From: Mucilaginibacter endophyticus
Lineage (GTDB): Bacteria > Bacteroidota > Bacteroidia > Sphingobacteriales > Sphingobacteriaceae
Direction: 5' to 3'
NCBI RefSeq assembly: GCF_003351025.1
Contig: NZ_QPCG01000003.1
Location: 129,074-193,073 of the forward strand
DNA: 64,000 nucleotides
The translations under genes and the position numbers were made by a program. The notes below the pieces were generated by a model. The model saw only the letters and a program-made list of their open reading frames with translations. It ran no database searches and was not told where the DNA came from. Shown here one piece after another: positions 45,401 to 51,855 of the stretch (its first letter is position 1; each line of letters opens with the position of its first letter).

Positions 45401-45900
45401 TCTTTGGCATAGGCAAGCGAAAGCTGATATTGCCTCGCCGTTTCAGAAATGATGGTTTGAAGATCCCACTGCGTATAATCATCAGTATGCTTTTCCAACC
45501 GGCTCCGCTGACTATAACTATAACGATTGTCCTGGTAATAATTCCAGTACATTTCTGCCAGCATTGATTGTAATACAGGCTTTACCGGATATCTTGCTTT
45601 ATCAATATCAGTTTTTAACCTGCCAATAATGGCAACCAATGCATCCTCTTCAATGTATGACTGAAACTTCATCCGGTAAATTACCGCATGTACCTGCTGC
45701 GGGGCGTTTTTTTCATCATAAGCCAGTTTATCAAGCTTATCAACTTCTTTCAGGGCCGATTTAGGTAAACCAATGGCTGCCAGCGAATCAATCCTAAAGC
45801 TAAGCGCGTCATATTTATTTTGTGCTGATACCGGATTAACTGAAATAATTAAGCTTAAAACAAGCAGACAGGCGAGGGTTTTGGCAAGTTGTGGTAACAT
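39406..45900 (-). CDS. Alpha-2-macroglobulin family protein with thioester motif and SusC-like insert
   Basis: The ATG at 45900 is chosen because it begins a signal peptide (MLPQLAKTLACLLVLSLIIS...VSAQ); the frame is open for 32 more codons. The 2164-residue exported protein has an N-terminal helical/TPR-like region (to about 370), successive macroglobulin beta-domains (MG motif FTDRQIYRPGQTIYFKG near 585), the bait region and A2M domain (FFYPQLRTDEKGQVLIEFTMPEALTKWKFRAFAH near 1400), and the thioester CSEQ at Cys1622 in PYECSEQ within an alpha/alpha toroid. A carboxypeptidase-regulatory domain with a plug-like segment is inserted near 1215-1385. Bacterial macroglobulins trap proteases in the periplasm. 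No PbpC partner gene is adjacent. Confidence 0.9.
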   Translation of the reverse strand: MLPQLAKTLACLLVLSLIISVNPVSAQNKYDALSFRIDSLAAIGLPKSALKEVDKLDKLAYDEKNAPQQVHAVIYRMKFQSYIEEDALVAIIGRLKTDIDKARYPVKPVLQSMLAEMYWNYYQDNRYSYSQRSRLEKHTDDYTQWDLQTIISETARQYQLSLAYAKELQTTPIGVLDGVLKGDKSIRYLRPTLYDLLAQRAFEFFLVDEPEVIKPKMAFSLNNPAFFGDAGSFVKLNIKTVDTASTWYQGIKLLQQATAFHLRKNNEEALVDLELQRLKFLHDKSTISNADSLYLSGVKKIASYYVAKPISANALVLIGNYYSETGDLVTAHRYYEKAKELFPDSMSGKNAVVYIHELERPALSAQVEEVYAPGKPLLASLQYTNVKQAKFAIYGITNAQIDQLKKGNKQNDNEDLSMTKKVSDFVSKLNPVETGNLSLPDVHDYKSHRAEFKIAPLQPGNYIIEIDDPSSNKSLLTGFAMFKVSGLAYVTRVRPDGLKEIRVLDRDNGKPLKGVKINVYNTYDDKGKTVRNPISNGVSDADGVFTFSCRGDHFNADLSTTGDNLTLKQNYLSGAIETSEPAVKPIEHTILFTDRQIYRPGQTIYFKGLQISTLNNKSSIVANEQIIVNLFDANRQKQGSLNLKTNEYGTVAGSFIIPQQTLGGMMFVSTDHGSALIRIEEYKRPTFQVTFSPVKETYRFNDSVHISGKVTAFSGYGLSGASVAYHVKRTVAFRPYYLRMTKYPGIINGAEAEIASDTIKTNANGEFQLAFKALPGNGKLPDMYNYNVTADVTDGSGETQSATAAIKVSNNVLDLDLSVPEQLSAKDKTTIPVKFSNINGQPQNGVLNVKVYSLNQPDGVFKKRLWEAPDQYLMDANEFKRLFTGYAYKNEDQKNTWQVDKTVIETDVKVTDTTNGQFDLAALKQQPTGVYKLIINARNSKGDTTSQAYYIKVHTDAGKAPDMDSWATTINDEVKKAGETAEFWLGVSRESHILVEKYEGAKMLSAQWLTVDGDHQRSIKIVVPATAKNNFAVQFLMLSDNRLYSSYKRIKVQDTTSALKIRLLTFRNKLQPGEKEQWKIQVSAPGKEKEQAELLAGMYDASLDDVALPQTWDKQLPTYGGNDPYYFSWQNYTQFVTAVGTSAINYSQSYGFPLLTSYDYEILNWGNYNYFGGYNYDYDSYIQSVQNYKKGLAKDKQIEALYLKNAALIKSGLVISGRVVNESSSPLSGVKITIKGTGVSTQSNSLGFYKIKVPRNATLIFSSRYLVDKYMNPPVNGYVQMSSNGLTRIRVNGKDYFSIADPGVKSEMGAPNEEIRIDEPVGNSDVKGAEDYSATDMVLRKAPGVQVVNRYSSQGYFANAPMREVQYKSVLKYDKELISVGYGTLKRVTIRKNFNETAFFYPQLRTDEKGQVLIEFTMPEALTKWKFRAFAHNKQLQLGYTEAEVVTQKQLSINANMPRFLREGDTVTVSARLANLETDPLRGKVELKLFNGINMQPVSLFVNSEEAQQKFEIGASATKAVSFKLVIPPGLDALSYRLTADAGKYSDGEENTIPVLPNRMLVTESMPMMVRAGQSKNFNFDKLINNSSTTLKSKTLTLEYSQNPAWYAVQAIPYMMEFPYECSEQLFSRYYANSLSTDLIGRMPLIKQVFDQWKGSDSKELLSNLEKNQELKTTLLEETPWLQDALTESEQKKRIAQLFDLNKMSYEMKANLDKLKQKQLTNGAFPWFGGTYADDFITRHVLEGIGQLYHLKVATADNQTLKEIADKALAYMDAELIKVDKEEKKQKNYQTRGLGYDEAHAWYVRSYYTDKPMEPALKSIFNNYLKRAEDQWVRRSIYEQGMIALTMLRNGKPLVTKAIIKSLTETAQTSDEMGMYWGKNILGYYWYQSPIETQSLMIELFTEAGNNAKAVEEMKIWLMRNKQTNSWKTTKATAAAVYALLLKQEDWLKDGAASEIKLDNKPVTELKPDAKADAGTGYIKTNWVDEQVKPSLGKVQIKNNGKSISYGAMYWQYLEQMDKITPSQTDIHLERKYFIKKQTDSGPVLQAVDGTHQPKTGDLLKVVVYLKAGRDYEYVQLKDLRPAGTEPVSALSEYKYQDGLSYYQVTKDVETNFFISNLNKGSYVFEYELRVAQPGSFSTGITSIQCMYAPEFNAHSEGSRVVFK

Positions 45901-46113
45901 GCGGGATAATGGCTTTGGTTGATGTTTAAACGACGAACCAAGATATAAAATATCCATAGGTAAAATTTTAACGTTTTTTAACGGTTGATCAATCACTCCA
46001 CCTTAAGATGCAATCACAAACCTTTTTCCATAAATACATTTTTACCACTCATACCCAGCCAATTGAAACAGTAATATTACTTTGTAAATTAATTTAAAAA
46101 GTTAATTTTAGTT

Positions 46114-47454
46114 ATGCTTACCACCAATTATAAACCAGTTAAAACCCTGCTGCTCACAGCACTTATTGCCTTGCAAGGCTTGCAAAGCAATGCCCAAACC
46201 AAACCGGGCACAACCGAAATAACCAAATGGCAATACGGCAAAACCGGAGCTGTTTCCCTTACTTATGATGACGGCTCCATGAACCAGTTCAGAAAAGCCC
46301 TGCCGGTAATGGAACGCCTTAAAATGCCTGCCACATTTTTCATTATCACAGGCTCCATTCCCGGATCCAAATACCATGGGAAATTTATAGGCCGACCGGT
46401 AAAGGATATCATTAAAGAATCGGCAACGGTGCCTACCAATGACCAGAACTTTTTTGAGCGATGCTCTGCTGCCGGATATCTGGGTTACATGGGTACCATC
46501 GCCTCACATACACAGGCCGGAAGTTTATACGATAGCGGTAAAAAGGAAAAAGCTTTTAAGGTATTGGATGATATTTATGCCAAAGCCCGCAACGGCGAAT
46601 TGAAACCAGGTTATGAACCTAACGATGAGTTCAAACAATCCATCGGTTCAACCTGGGACGATTTCAGGAAAGACGCTGCCGAAGGCTATGAGTTTGCCAG
46701 TCACTCCATCACCCACCCCAGCATGCCCGGTCTTGACGAGCCCAACCTGCTTTGGGAGCTGGAAAAAAGCAAGGCCGATATCCTGGCACAGCTTGGCCCT
46801 AAACATACCTTTTCGGCAGAGTGCCCCTACGGTTTTGAAAACGACCGGGTGATGAGCTACGCGCTCAAAATTTACCCTGCCCTACGTAACCGCATGCCCG
46901 AGCCATGGCTAAAGGAAATAGACCGCGCCAGTAAACAATCACCCGGCTCAACCGATAAAGATTATATTCAATGGCAGCGTGGCGCTACCACCAAAACGCC
47001 ACTGCCCATGATGAAGCTTTGGGTTGATACCACACTTAACCATAGCAATACCTGGCTGGTACTGGTATTTCACGGCATTGACGGCATGGGTTACGAAGCC
47101 CTGCCAAGCACCTTGCTTGATGAATATTTTCAATACATCAAAAGCAAAAACGATAAGCTTTGGATAGCAACTTTCGGCGATGTAACCAGATACATCCGCG
47201 AGCGCGAACACGGTAAAGCAGTAGCTTCGACGGTGGGTAACAGTATTCGGGTTAAGGTGAGCCATGATCTGGACGACAAAATGTACTATCTGCCGATAAC
47301 ACTTAAAACTTATGTGTCATCCAAATGGACAAACGCGACCGTTACTCAAGGCTCAAAAAGTAAAAAAATCAGTACAGCCAAAGATGAACAAGGCACCTAT
47401 GTACTGTATCAGGCTCAACCCAATGCAGGTGTGGTTACGCTGAAGAAGGGATAA
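46114..47454 (+). CDS. Exported polysaccharide deacetylase (NodB-type, CE4)
   Basis: A 446-residue protein with a signal peptide ending near LQSNAQ. The NodB fold begins AVSLTYDDGSMNQFRKALPVM, where the first Asp of DDG is the catalytic base and the second binds metal. The metal-binding histidines are in EFASHSITHP, the HxxxH motif. VLVFHGIDGMG near the end of the domain provides the last catalytic histidine, and a beta-rich C-terminal module of about 90 residues follows. It should remove N- or O-acetyl groups from a polysaccharide such as peptidoglycan, chitin-like or capsule material. It is divergent from the macroglobulin gene (213 bases apart), so it is not in an operon with it. Confidence 0.9.
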   Translation: MLTTNYKPVKTLLLTALIALQGLQSNAQTKPGTTEITKWQYGKTGAVSLTYDDGSMNQFRKALPVMERLKMPATFFIITGSIPGSKYHGKFIGRPVKDIIKESATVPTNDQNFFERCSAAGYLGYMGTIASHTQAGSLYDSGKKEKAFKVLDDIYAKARNGELKPGYEPNDEFKQSIGSTWDDFRKDAAEGYEFASHSITHPSMPGLDEPNLLWELEKSKADILAQLGPKHTFSAECPYGFENDRVMSYALKIYPALRNRMPEPWLKEIDRASKQSPGSTDKDYIQWQRGATTKTPLPMMKLWVDTTLNHSNTWLVLVFHGIDGMGYEALPSTLLDEYFQYIKSKNDKLWIATFGDVTRYIREREHGKAVASTVGNSIRVKVSHDLDDKMYYLPITLKTYVSSKWTNATVTQGSKSKKISTAKDEQGTYVLYQAQPNAGVVTLKKG

Positions 47455-47465
47455 TTATATTAGAA

Positions 47466-47524
47466 ATTATTTTATGTTGAAGCAGGTTTCTGTAAAACGG
47501 CCTGCTTCAACATGAAATAATATT
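47466..47524. terminator. Bidirectional terminator
   Basis: Arms ATTATTTTATGTTGAAGCAG (from 47466) and its complement ending 47521 have one mismatch in 21 bases. They lie between the convergent deacetylase and flavohaemoglobin genes. Confidence 0.85.
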
Positions 47525-47528
47525 GTTT

Positions 47529-48740
47529 TTAATTCAGCTGCAAAGTTTGCGGGCCGAACTCTTCAAAATGGATCAGTTGTTTATCGATGCCTTTTTTAAC
47601 AAGTTCGCGGTAATGCAGTTCAATAAACCCGGCCGGGCCGCAAATGTAATATTCGGTGTTGGGTTCAAATATCTCGTCGCTTAATTGATTAAGATCCACC
47701 CATCCGGAGTATAAGTCATCAGCAACTCCTTCTTCAACTTCGCTGTAGAAAATGTGTTTTTTAACTTCCTCGTTTTTGCCTTCCCAATGCTCAATAACTT
47801 CTTTAAAGGCATGCACATTTTTATCGCGGCAACCATGGATCCAGGTTTTTGGCCGTTTACTGCCACTTTTGATCAGGCTTTCCAGCATGCTCATCAATGG
47901 GGTTTGGCCAACGCCGCCACTTATAAAAACTATCGGATGATCGCCATCGCCATTTAGCACAAAGCCGCCTGCCGGTGCCGATACCTCTATGATATCGCCC
48001 TCATTAACAAAATTATGCAAACGGTTACTGATCATGCCATCGGCAAGCAGTTCGGTGCCGGCCTCACGTTTTACCGAAATGCGGTAATATTCGCCGTTGG
48101 GTGCACTCGAAATACTGTACTGGCGTGGTTGCAACAAATTAAGCTCGGGCAAAAACAAACGCACACTTAAAAACTGACCAGGAGTAAAATCCGGAACCGC
48201 GCCACCGTGAGTAGGATACAGATAAAAAGAAGTGATCTCGGCCGACTCTTTTATTTTTTGCTTTACCACAAATGGCCTCCAGCCGGTCCAACCGCCTTTT
48301 TTTGCTACTTGTTTGCTATAAAGGTTTTGCTCATGTCCCGACATAATGGCCGCCAGCTGATTATAGGCGACAGTCCATGCCTCCAATAGTTCCGGAGTGG
48401 CCGCATCACCCAATACTTCGCTAATAGACGCAATCAGATGACCACCAACAATAGCATAGTGCTCGGGCCTGATATCAAGACTGGTATGTTTTTGACCAAT
48501 ACCATCAAGCACAGGCATTAATACACCCGGATTTTCGATATGCTCGGCGTAGGCCAATACGGCCATGGCAAGGGCAGTTTGTTGTTTGCTGTTTTGTTGG
48601 TTACCCATGTTAAATACATTTTTAAGCTCGGGATTATGGGTAAACATCCGGTTGTAAAAATGCGTAGTTAACAATACGCCATGCTCCTTCAATACAGGCA
48701 CTGTGGCCTTAACCAACTCTTTTTGTTCTTTAGTAATCAT
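47529..48740 (-). CDS. hmp: Flavohaemoglobin (nitric oxide dioxygenase)
   Basis: A 403-residue enzyme that oxidises NO to nitrate with O2 and NAD(P)H. The globin domain (residues 1-140) has HFYNRMF and the proximal histidine in IGQKHTSLDI. The FAD domain shows PGQFLSVRL and PRQYSISSAP, and the NAD(P)H domain shows FISGGVGQTPLMSMLE and YYICGPAGFI; all three are complete. It is the last gene of a minus-strand series with a truncated haemoglobin and two cupins upstream, and lies 6 kb from an Rrf2 regulator; in many bacteria the Rrf2 protein NsrR controls hmp. No clear operator was found immediately before it. Confidence 0.97.
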   Translation of the reverse strand: MITKEQKELVKATVPVLKEHGVLLTTHFYNRMFTHNPELKNVFNMGNQQNSKQQTALAMAVLAYAEHIENPGVLMPVLDGIGQKHTSLDIRPEHYAIVGGHLIASISEVLGDAATPELLEAWTVAYNQLAAIMSGHEQNLYSKQVAKKGGWTGWRPFVVKQKIKESAEITSFYLYPTHGGAVPDFTPGQFLSVRLFLPELNLLQPRQYSISSAPNGEYYRISVKREAGTELLADGMISNRLHNFVNEGDIIEVSAPAGGFVLNGDGDHPIVFISGGVGQTPLMSMLESLIKSGSKRPKTWIHGCRDKNVHAFKEVIEHWEGKNEEVKKHIFYSEVEEGVADDLYSGWVDLNQLSDEIFEPNTEYYICGPAGFIELHYRELVKKGIDKQLIHFEEFGPQTLQLN

Positions 48741-48780
48741 CGTTTTAACAGTATATATTTATCATTAATTGCCGCGCCTG

Positions 48781-49077
48781 TTAGCCTTGTATTAAAAGGC
48801 AAATACTATCCTCAAGGGCCAGCAGGCTGTGCGGCACGTTTACAGGTATTTCAAAATCAGCGTCGCGTTTCAAATCAACGGTGCGTTCATGCTCGTTGTA
48901 GGTTACATGACCTTCTGTAATTATGAGCCTGGCCGGTACTGCGGTTTTGTGTTCCTTCAAAACAGAACCTTTTTTCAGGCCGATGACCATCATTTTATAG
49001 TTACCGCTTTGCTTTAATATTTTAGCCACAGGCCCTTTGGCTAATGGCATCTGCTCCCGCACTTGTTCAATTATCAT
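48781..49077 (-). CDS. Small cupin-domain protein (second of tandem pair)
   Basis: The ATG at 49077 (MIIEQVREQMPLAKGPVA) is used; a longer frame from 49158 would overlap the upstream cupin by 80 bases and gives an implausible N-terminus. The 98-residue product is a single cupin fold, with GSVLKEHKTAVPARLIITEGHVTYNEH and EIPVNVPHSLLALEDS carrying the two cupin motifs; metal-ligand His residues are in the KEHKT and PHSL segments. Only one base separates it from the stop of the preceding cupin gene, so the two are translationally coupled. Function is unknown; small cupins near globin genes may sense or buffer metals or NO. Confidence 0.8.
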   Translation of the reverse strand: MIIEQVREQMPLAKGPVAKILKQSGNYKMMVIGLKKGSVLKEHKTAVPARLIITEGHVTYNEHERTVDLKRDADFEIPVNVPHSLLALEDSICLLIQG

Positions 49078-49078
49078 G

Positions 49079-49372
49079 TTAGTTAATGTTAGTAGTATCA
49101 GGCTCGAAGTATCTGATCTGCGCGCCGTTGGCCAGTACAATCCAGGCCTTAAAATCATCTATTATTTTAAGCATGTGCTGCTCATTGGCCGGTATCAGGA
49201 AGGTTTCGCCTTTGCTGAGCTCATAGGTTTCGCCCGCGTAAATGAGCAGGGCATTTCCGTCTTCCACAATCAAATAAGCATCAGATGTAGCTATATGCCT
49301 TTTCATGTTTGCGCCGGCGGTTAGCTCAATTTTAACCACCTGGAAGTGTTCATTTGTTTGAAGCTGTTTCAT
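49079..49372 (-). CDS. Small cupin-domain protein (first of tandem pair)
   Basis: A 97-residue single-domain cupin. Motif 1 is GANMKRHIATSDAYLIVEDGNALLIY and motif 2 is GETFLIPANEQHMLKII, with histidine and acidic ligands at the usual positions. It precedes the second cupin by one base and follows the truncated haemoglobin gene by 29 bases, so all three are likely in one transcript. The two cupins resemble each other in length and motif order and probably arose by duplication. No substrate can be assigned. Confidence 0.82.
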   Translation of the reverse strand: MKQLQTNEHFQVVKIELTAGANMKRHIATSDAYLIVEDGNALLIYAGETYELSKGETFLIPANEQHMLKIIDDFKAWIVLANGAQIRYFEPDTTNIN

Positions 49373-49401
49373 AATTTGATTTTTAATATCCCAAAGATTG
49401 G

Positions 49402-49788
49402 CTACATGATCACACGGCCGGGCCCGCCTTTCATATTGGCCAGCTTACTCATGAACATCACCGCCATTATGCCAGCCCTGTTTTTAGCGTCATCGGCCAT
49501 GGGGCCTGCGAAGTACGCGTCGATGGTTTCGATAAACAATTCCAGCCAGCGGTCAAAATGAGCATTACCTATAGGCAGCGGCGCATGCCTGGCAAAGGGA
49601 TTACCTTTAAACCCCGGAACACCAAATAAAGCGGCATTCCAGAAAGCGTACATTTTATCAAGGTGCGGCTGCCAATCGTCTTTAATCACTTCGGCAAAAA
49701 CGGGCCCCAATAACCCGTCAAGCCGCACCCTGCTATAAAATTCATCAACCATTAACTTGATTGATGTTATGTCTTCTATGTCGTTCAT
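49402..49788 (-). CDS. Group III truncated haemoglobin
   Basis: A 128-residue globin whose proximal histidine is in NAHFDRWLELF (near residue 73), with MYAFWNAALFGVPGFKGNPFARHAPLPIG before it; this arrangement is typical of group III (P-type) truncated haemoglobins annotated in Bacteroidota. The protein is cytoplasmic and would bind O2 or NO at one haem. It begins the small operon with two cupins and flavohaemoglobin, separated from the upstream cbb3 operon by 329 bases with repeats. Confidence 0.92.
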   Translation of the reverse strand: MNDIEDITSIKLMVDEFYSRVRLDGLLGPVFAEVIKDDWQPHLDKMYAFWNAALFGVPGFKGNPFARHAPLPIGNAHFDRWLELFIETIDAYFAGPMADDAKNRAGIMAVMFMSKLANMKGGPGRVIM

Positions 49789-50117
49789 TCGTTTTTGTTA
49801 TTTCATTATTAAAAAGGATTGTCATTTCGAACGATAGTGAGAAATCTTATACGTCCTGCTTAGCAACTGTGCAAATTGGCTTTGCAAATCGTATAAGATT
49901 TCTCTTTCGCCGCCTATGCTCATTCCCACCACGCTCTATCTAAATCACATTTTTCACTAACCTTTCCCAGTGCGTTACCTCCGGCCCGGGCTATCCGCTC
50001 ATACGCCTGCAGGCATTACGCTCATGGCCGGTATCCGCTGCTATCCCTAACGTGGGGGAGTGATCAGAGATTAGTTTACTGCTAAAACCTATCCGCCTAA
50101 TCACTAATCTCCAAACC
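49789..50117. other. 329-base gap with repeats between globin and oxidase operons
   Basis: It contains the palindrome at 49839-49904, a GC-rich stretch (CCGGCCCGGGCTATCCGC onward, about 49980-50050) with several short inverted repeats, and a weak pair AGATTAGT (50068-50075) / ACTAATCT (50103-50110) that may end the oxidase transcript. No promoter consensus or coding frame was recognised. Confidence 0.5.
49839..49904. repeat. Palindromic repeat (GAGAAATCTTATACG element)
   Basis: A perfect 15-base inverted repeat, 49839-49853 with 49890-49904, around a loop that itself contains GCAAATTGGCTTTGC. The flanking GTCATTTCGAACGATAGT is the start of a repeat common in Bacteroidota genomes. Confidence 0.8.
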
Positions 50118-50525
50118 CTACAACTTCACGGCCAGCGATGTGATAATGAAATAACCCGTCCATGCCACAAATAGCACAATGCCTACAATTAGCCACCAGG
50201 GGATACTTTGCGGGGTTTCACTACCTTGCAACATAAAGGTTTTCTGATCGCCTTTGCCATAGGCATTGATCATCAAGGGCAATACCCCTTCTACGATCTC
50301 ATCTTTCTTTAAACCTTCAATAGCTATCGCCGGACCGTTACGTACTACAAAAGGGATCAGCTTTATACCTTCTTTACCCTGATGGTCTTTACTTACTACT
50401 TTGAGTACATGGTTGCCGTCGGTCAGTTTGCGGGTGTCCAGATCAAAGGTTACCGGTGCCGGGAACTCTCCTATCGGCTTCAGGTCTTCATCAATAAACA
50501 GGGTTACAAAACTTTGATCTCTCAT
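50118..50525 (-). CDS. Membrane protein of the cbb3 oxidase operon (unknown, Ig-like plus C-terminal span)
   Basis: A 135-residue protein with a predicted beta-rich region (residues 1-100; LTDGNHVLKVVSKDHQGKEG resembles an Ig-like strand pattern) and one C-terminal membrane span (IPWWLIVGIVLFVAWTGYFIITSLAV). There is no haem motif. Its ATG overlaps the stop of the preceding gene by four bases, so it is coupled to the oxidase genes. It could be an accessory subunit like CcoH/FixH, but no similarity was recognised by eye. Confidence 0.72.
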   Translation of the reverse strand: MRDQSFVTLFIDEDLKPIGEFPAPVTFDLDTRKLTDGNHVLKVVSKDHQGKEGIKLIPFVVRNGPAIAIEGLKKDEIVEGVLPLMINAYGKGDQKTFMLQGSETPQSIPWWLIVGIVLFVAWTGYFIITSLAVKL

Positions 50526-50788
50526 GGCTTCAGGTCGTTTAAAATCATCCGTTTAATGTGTTCTTCGTTCTTTTCGCCGGGCTTTATAAAACATTTGATG
50601 GTTGCCACCAGCACGTATAGTGTGATTATTACCATGACAAGTACAATAAGGTAATCCCAGTTACTATCCGGACCGGCGCCATGGGTTATCCCTCCGAAAC
50701 CGGCGGGTTGTTGTTTCTTACAGGCATCGCAGGCCATAACATCCAGTTTAAGGATGAGCATAAGCAGCAGTATGATATATCTTTTCAT
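50522..50788 (-). CDS. Small membrane protein with CxxC of the cbb3 operon
   Basis: An 88-residue protein with a signal peptide, the motif ACDACKKQQPAG at about residues 19-30, and a membrane span (about 45-67: DYLIVLVMVIITLYVLVATI), followed by a basic tail. It lies 18 bases after the diheme subunit gene and overlaps the next gene by four bases. The position fits a CcoQ-like or assembly subunit, and the CxxC could bind a metal such as copper. This is inference. Confidence 0.72.
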   Translation of the reverse strand: MKRYIILLLMLILKLDVMACDACKKQQPAGFGGITHGAGPDSNWDYLIVLVMVIITLYVLVATIKCFIKPGEKNEEHIKRMILNDLKP

Positions 50789-50806
50789 GTTGAGGTTCTG
50801 ATTAGT

Positions 50807-51850
50807 TTACTTTTTAGCAGCTATTGTTTCGAGTTTACCAAACGAGGCGATGATCTTTTTCACATCATCAACCGTCACTTGTTTAGAATTGTTACCCCAG
50901 TTGCTGCGTTCATGATTTACAATGGCAGCCACTTCTTCGGGCTTAAGATTGTTATTGGTGCCCACGGCAGGCATTACGCCATAACCTTCACTAACACGGC
51001 CATTATAGCCTTTCATGATAATGGTTACCTGCACTTCAGGATTATCATCCAACACTACCTTGCTGCCTTTCAGCGATGGAAAGGCACCCACCAATCCCTC
51101 GCCGTTTTCCTGGTGGCATGACTGGCAATTGCTTGCATAAAGTGCCGCGCCATCAAACTCCGGTTTAGCGGCAACGCCTTTACCCGGAGCGGCTGCGGCA
51201 GCCTTTTCAGCATCACTCTTGCCATACAGAAATATCGGTACAGGCTTACCATCGGGCAGGGTAATTTCTTTTAACGACCGCAGGTATGCTACCAGCGCCA
51301 CGGCTTTATGCGTAGCCACTATTTTGCCTGTTATGCCTTTTTTAAAATCATCCGGTACATTCACTACCACGTCATTTGGCCAGGCATAATCCTTGATATC
51401 AAACAGCCACTCGTATGATGGCATAACCGATTCTGCCACTACCGACCTTGGGTTAAACAAATGCAGGTAATGCCAATCGTTACTTGGCTGGCGCACGCCT
51501 ACGTTGGTTAAATCGGGCCCGGTACGTTCGGAGCCCATCAGGGTGGCTGTATTTCGCCATACATCCGTACGGGTTATGTTGGCATAATCGGCAGCTATGT
51601 TCGGGCGTTTGCCCCAAACTTTGTCCATATCCACATTACGCACCTGCTGGGTATGGCAGGCCACACATCCTTCGGCAATAAAAACAGCTTTGCCTTCGGT
51701 TTCAAGCGCGTTTAGCGGCTTACTACCCGGCAACGGGGCATTATTGTTCTGACTGGTGAATGCAGGCCCTATCGCCACAAAAAATGTGAGCAGCACAAAA
51801 AAGCATAACGCGGCAGTAAAAAGTTTTTTATGGTTGTTATAAATTTCCAT
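50807..51850 (-). CDS. ccoO: cbb3-type oxidase haem c subunit: CcoO-like fused to a CcoP-like domain
   Basis: A 347-residue membrane-anchored cytochrome with one N-terminal span (about residues 10-30). The first haem site is EGCVACHTQQVR (near residue 60), followed by GPDLTNVG and HLFNPRSVVAESVMPSYEWLF, all CcoO hallmarks. After an Ala/Pro-rich linker (about 215-230) comes a second cytochrome c domain with SNCQSCHQENGEG and methionine in GVMPAVG. There are two haem c sites in total, whereas a standard enzyme has three (one in CcoO and two in CcoP). It lies 5 bases after the catalytic subunit gene. It should carry electrons from a donor to the CcoN haem. Confidence 0.92.
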   Translation of the reverse strand: MEIYNNHKKLFTAALCFFVLLTFFVAIGPAFTSQNNNAPLPGSKPLNALETEGKAVFIAEGCVACHTQQVRNVDMDKVWGKRPNIAADYANITRTDVWRNTATLMGSERTGPDLTNVGVRQPSNDWHYLHLFNPRSVVAESVMPSYEWLFDIKDYAWPNDVVVNVPDDFKKGITGKIVATHKAVALVAYLRSLKEITLPDGKPVPIFLYGKSDAEKAAAAAPGKGVAAKPEFDGAALYASNCQSCHQENGEGLVGAFPSLKGSKVVLDDNPEVQVTIIMKGYNGRVSEGYGVMPAVGTNNNLKPEEVAAIVNHERSNWGNNSKQVTVDDVKKIIASFGKLETIAAKK

Positions 51851-51855
51851 GGCTA

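Noticed and set aside
49078..49158. Longer start for the second cupin (125 residues)
   Set aside because: It would overlap the first cupin by 80 bases and adds an arginine- and leucine-rich N-terminus without cupin features. The ATG at 49077 is one base after the upstream stop, the normal coupled arrangement.
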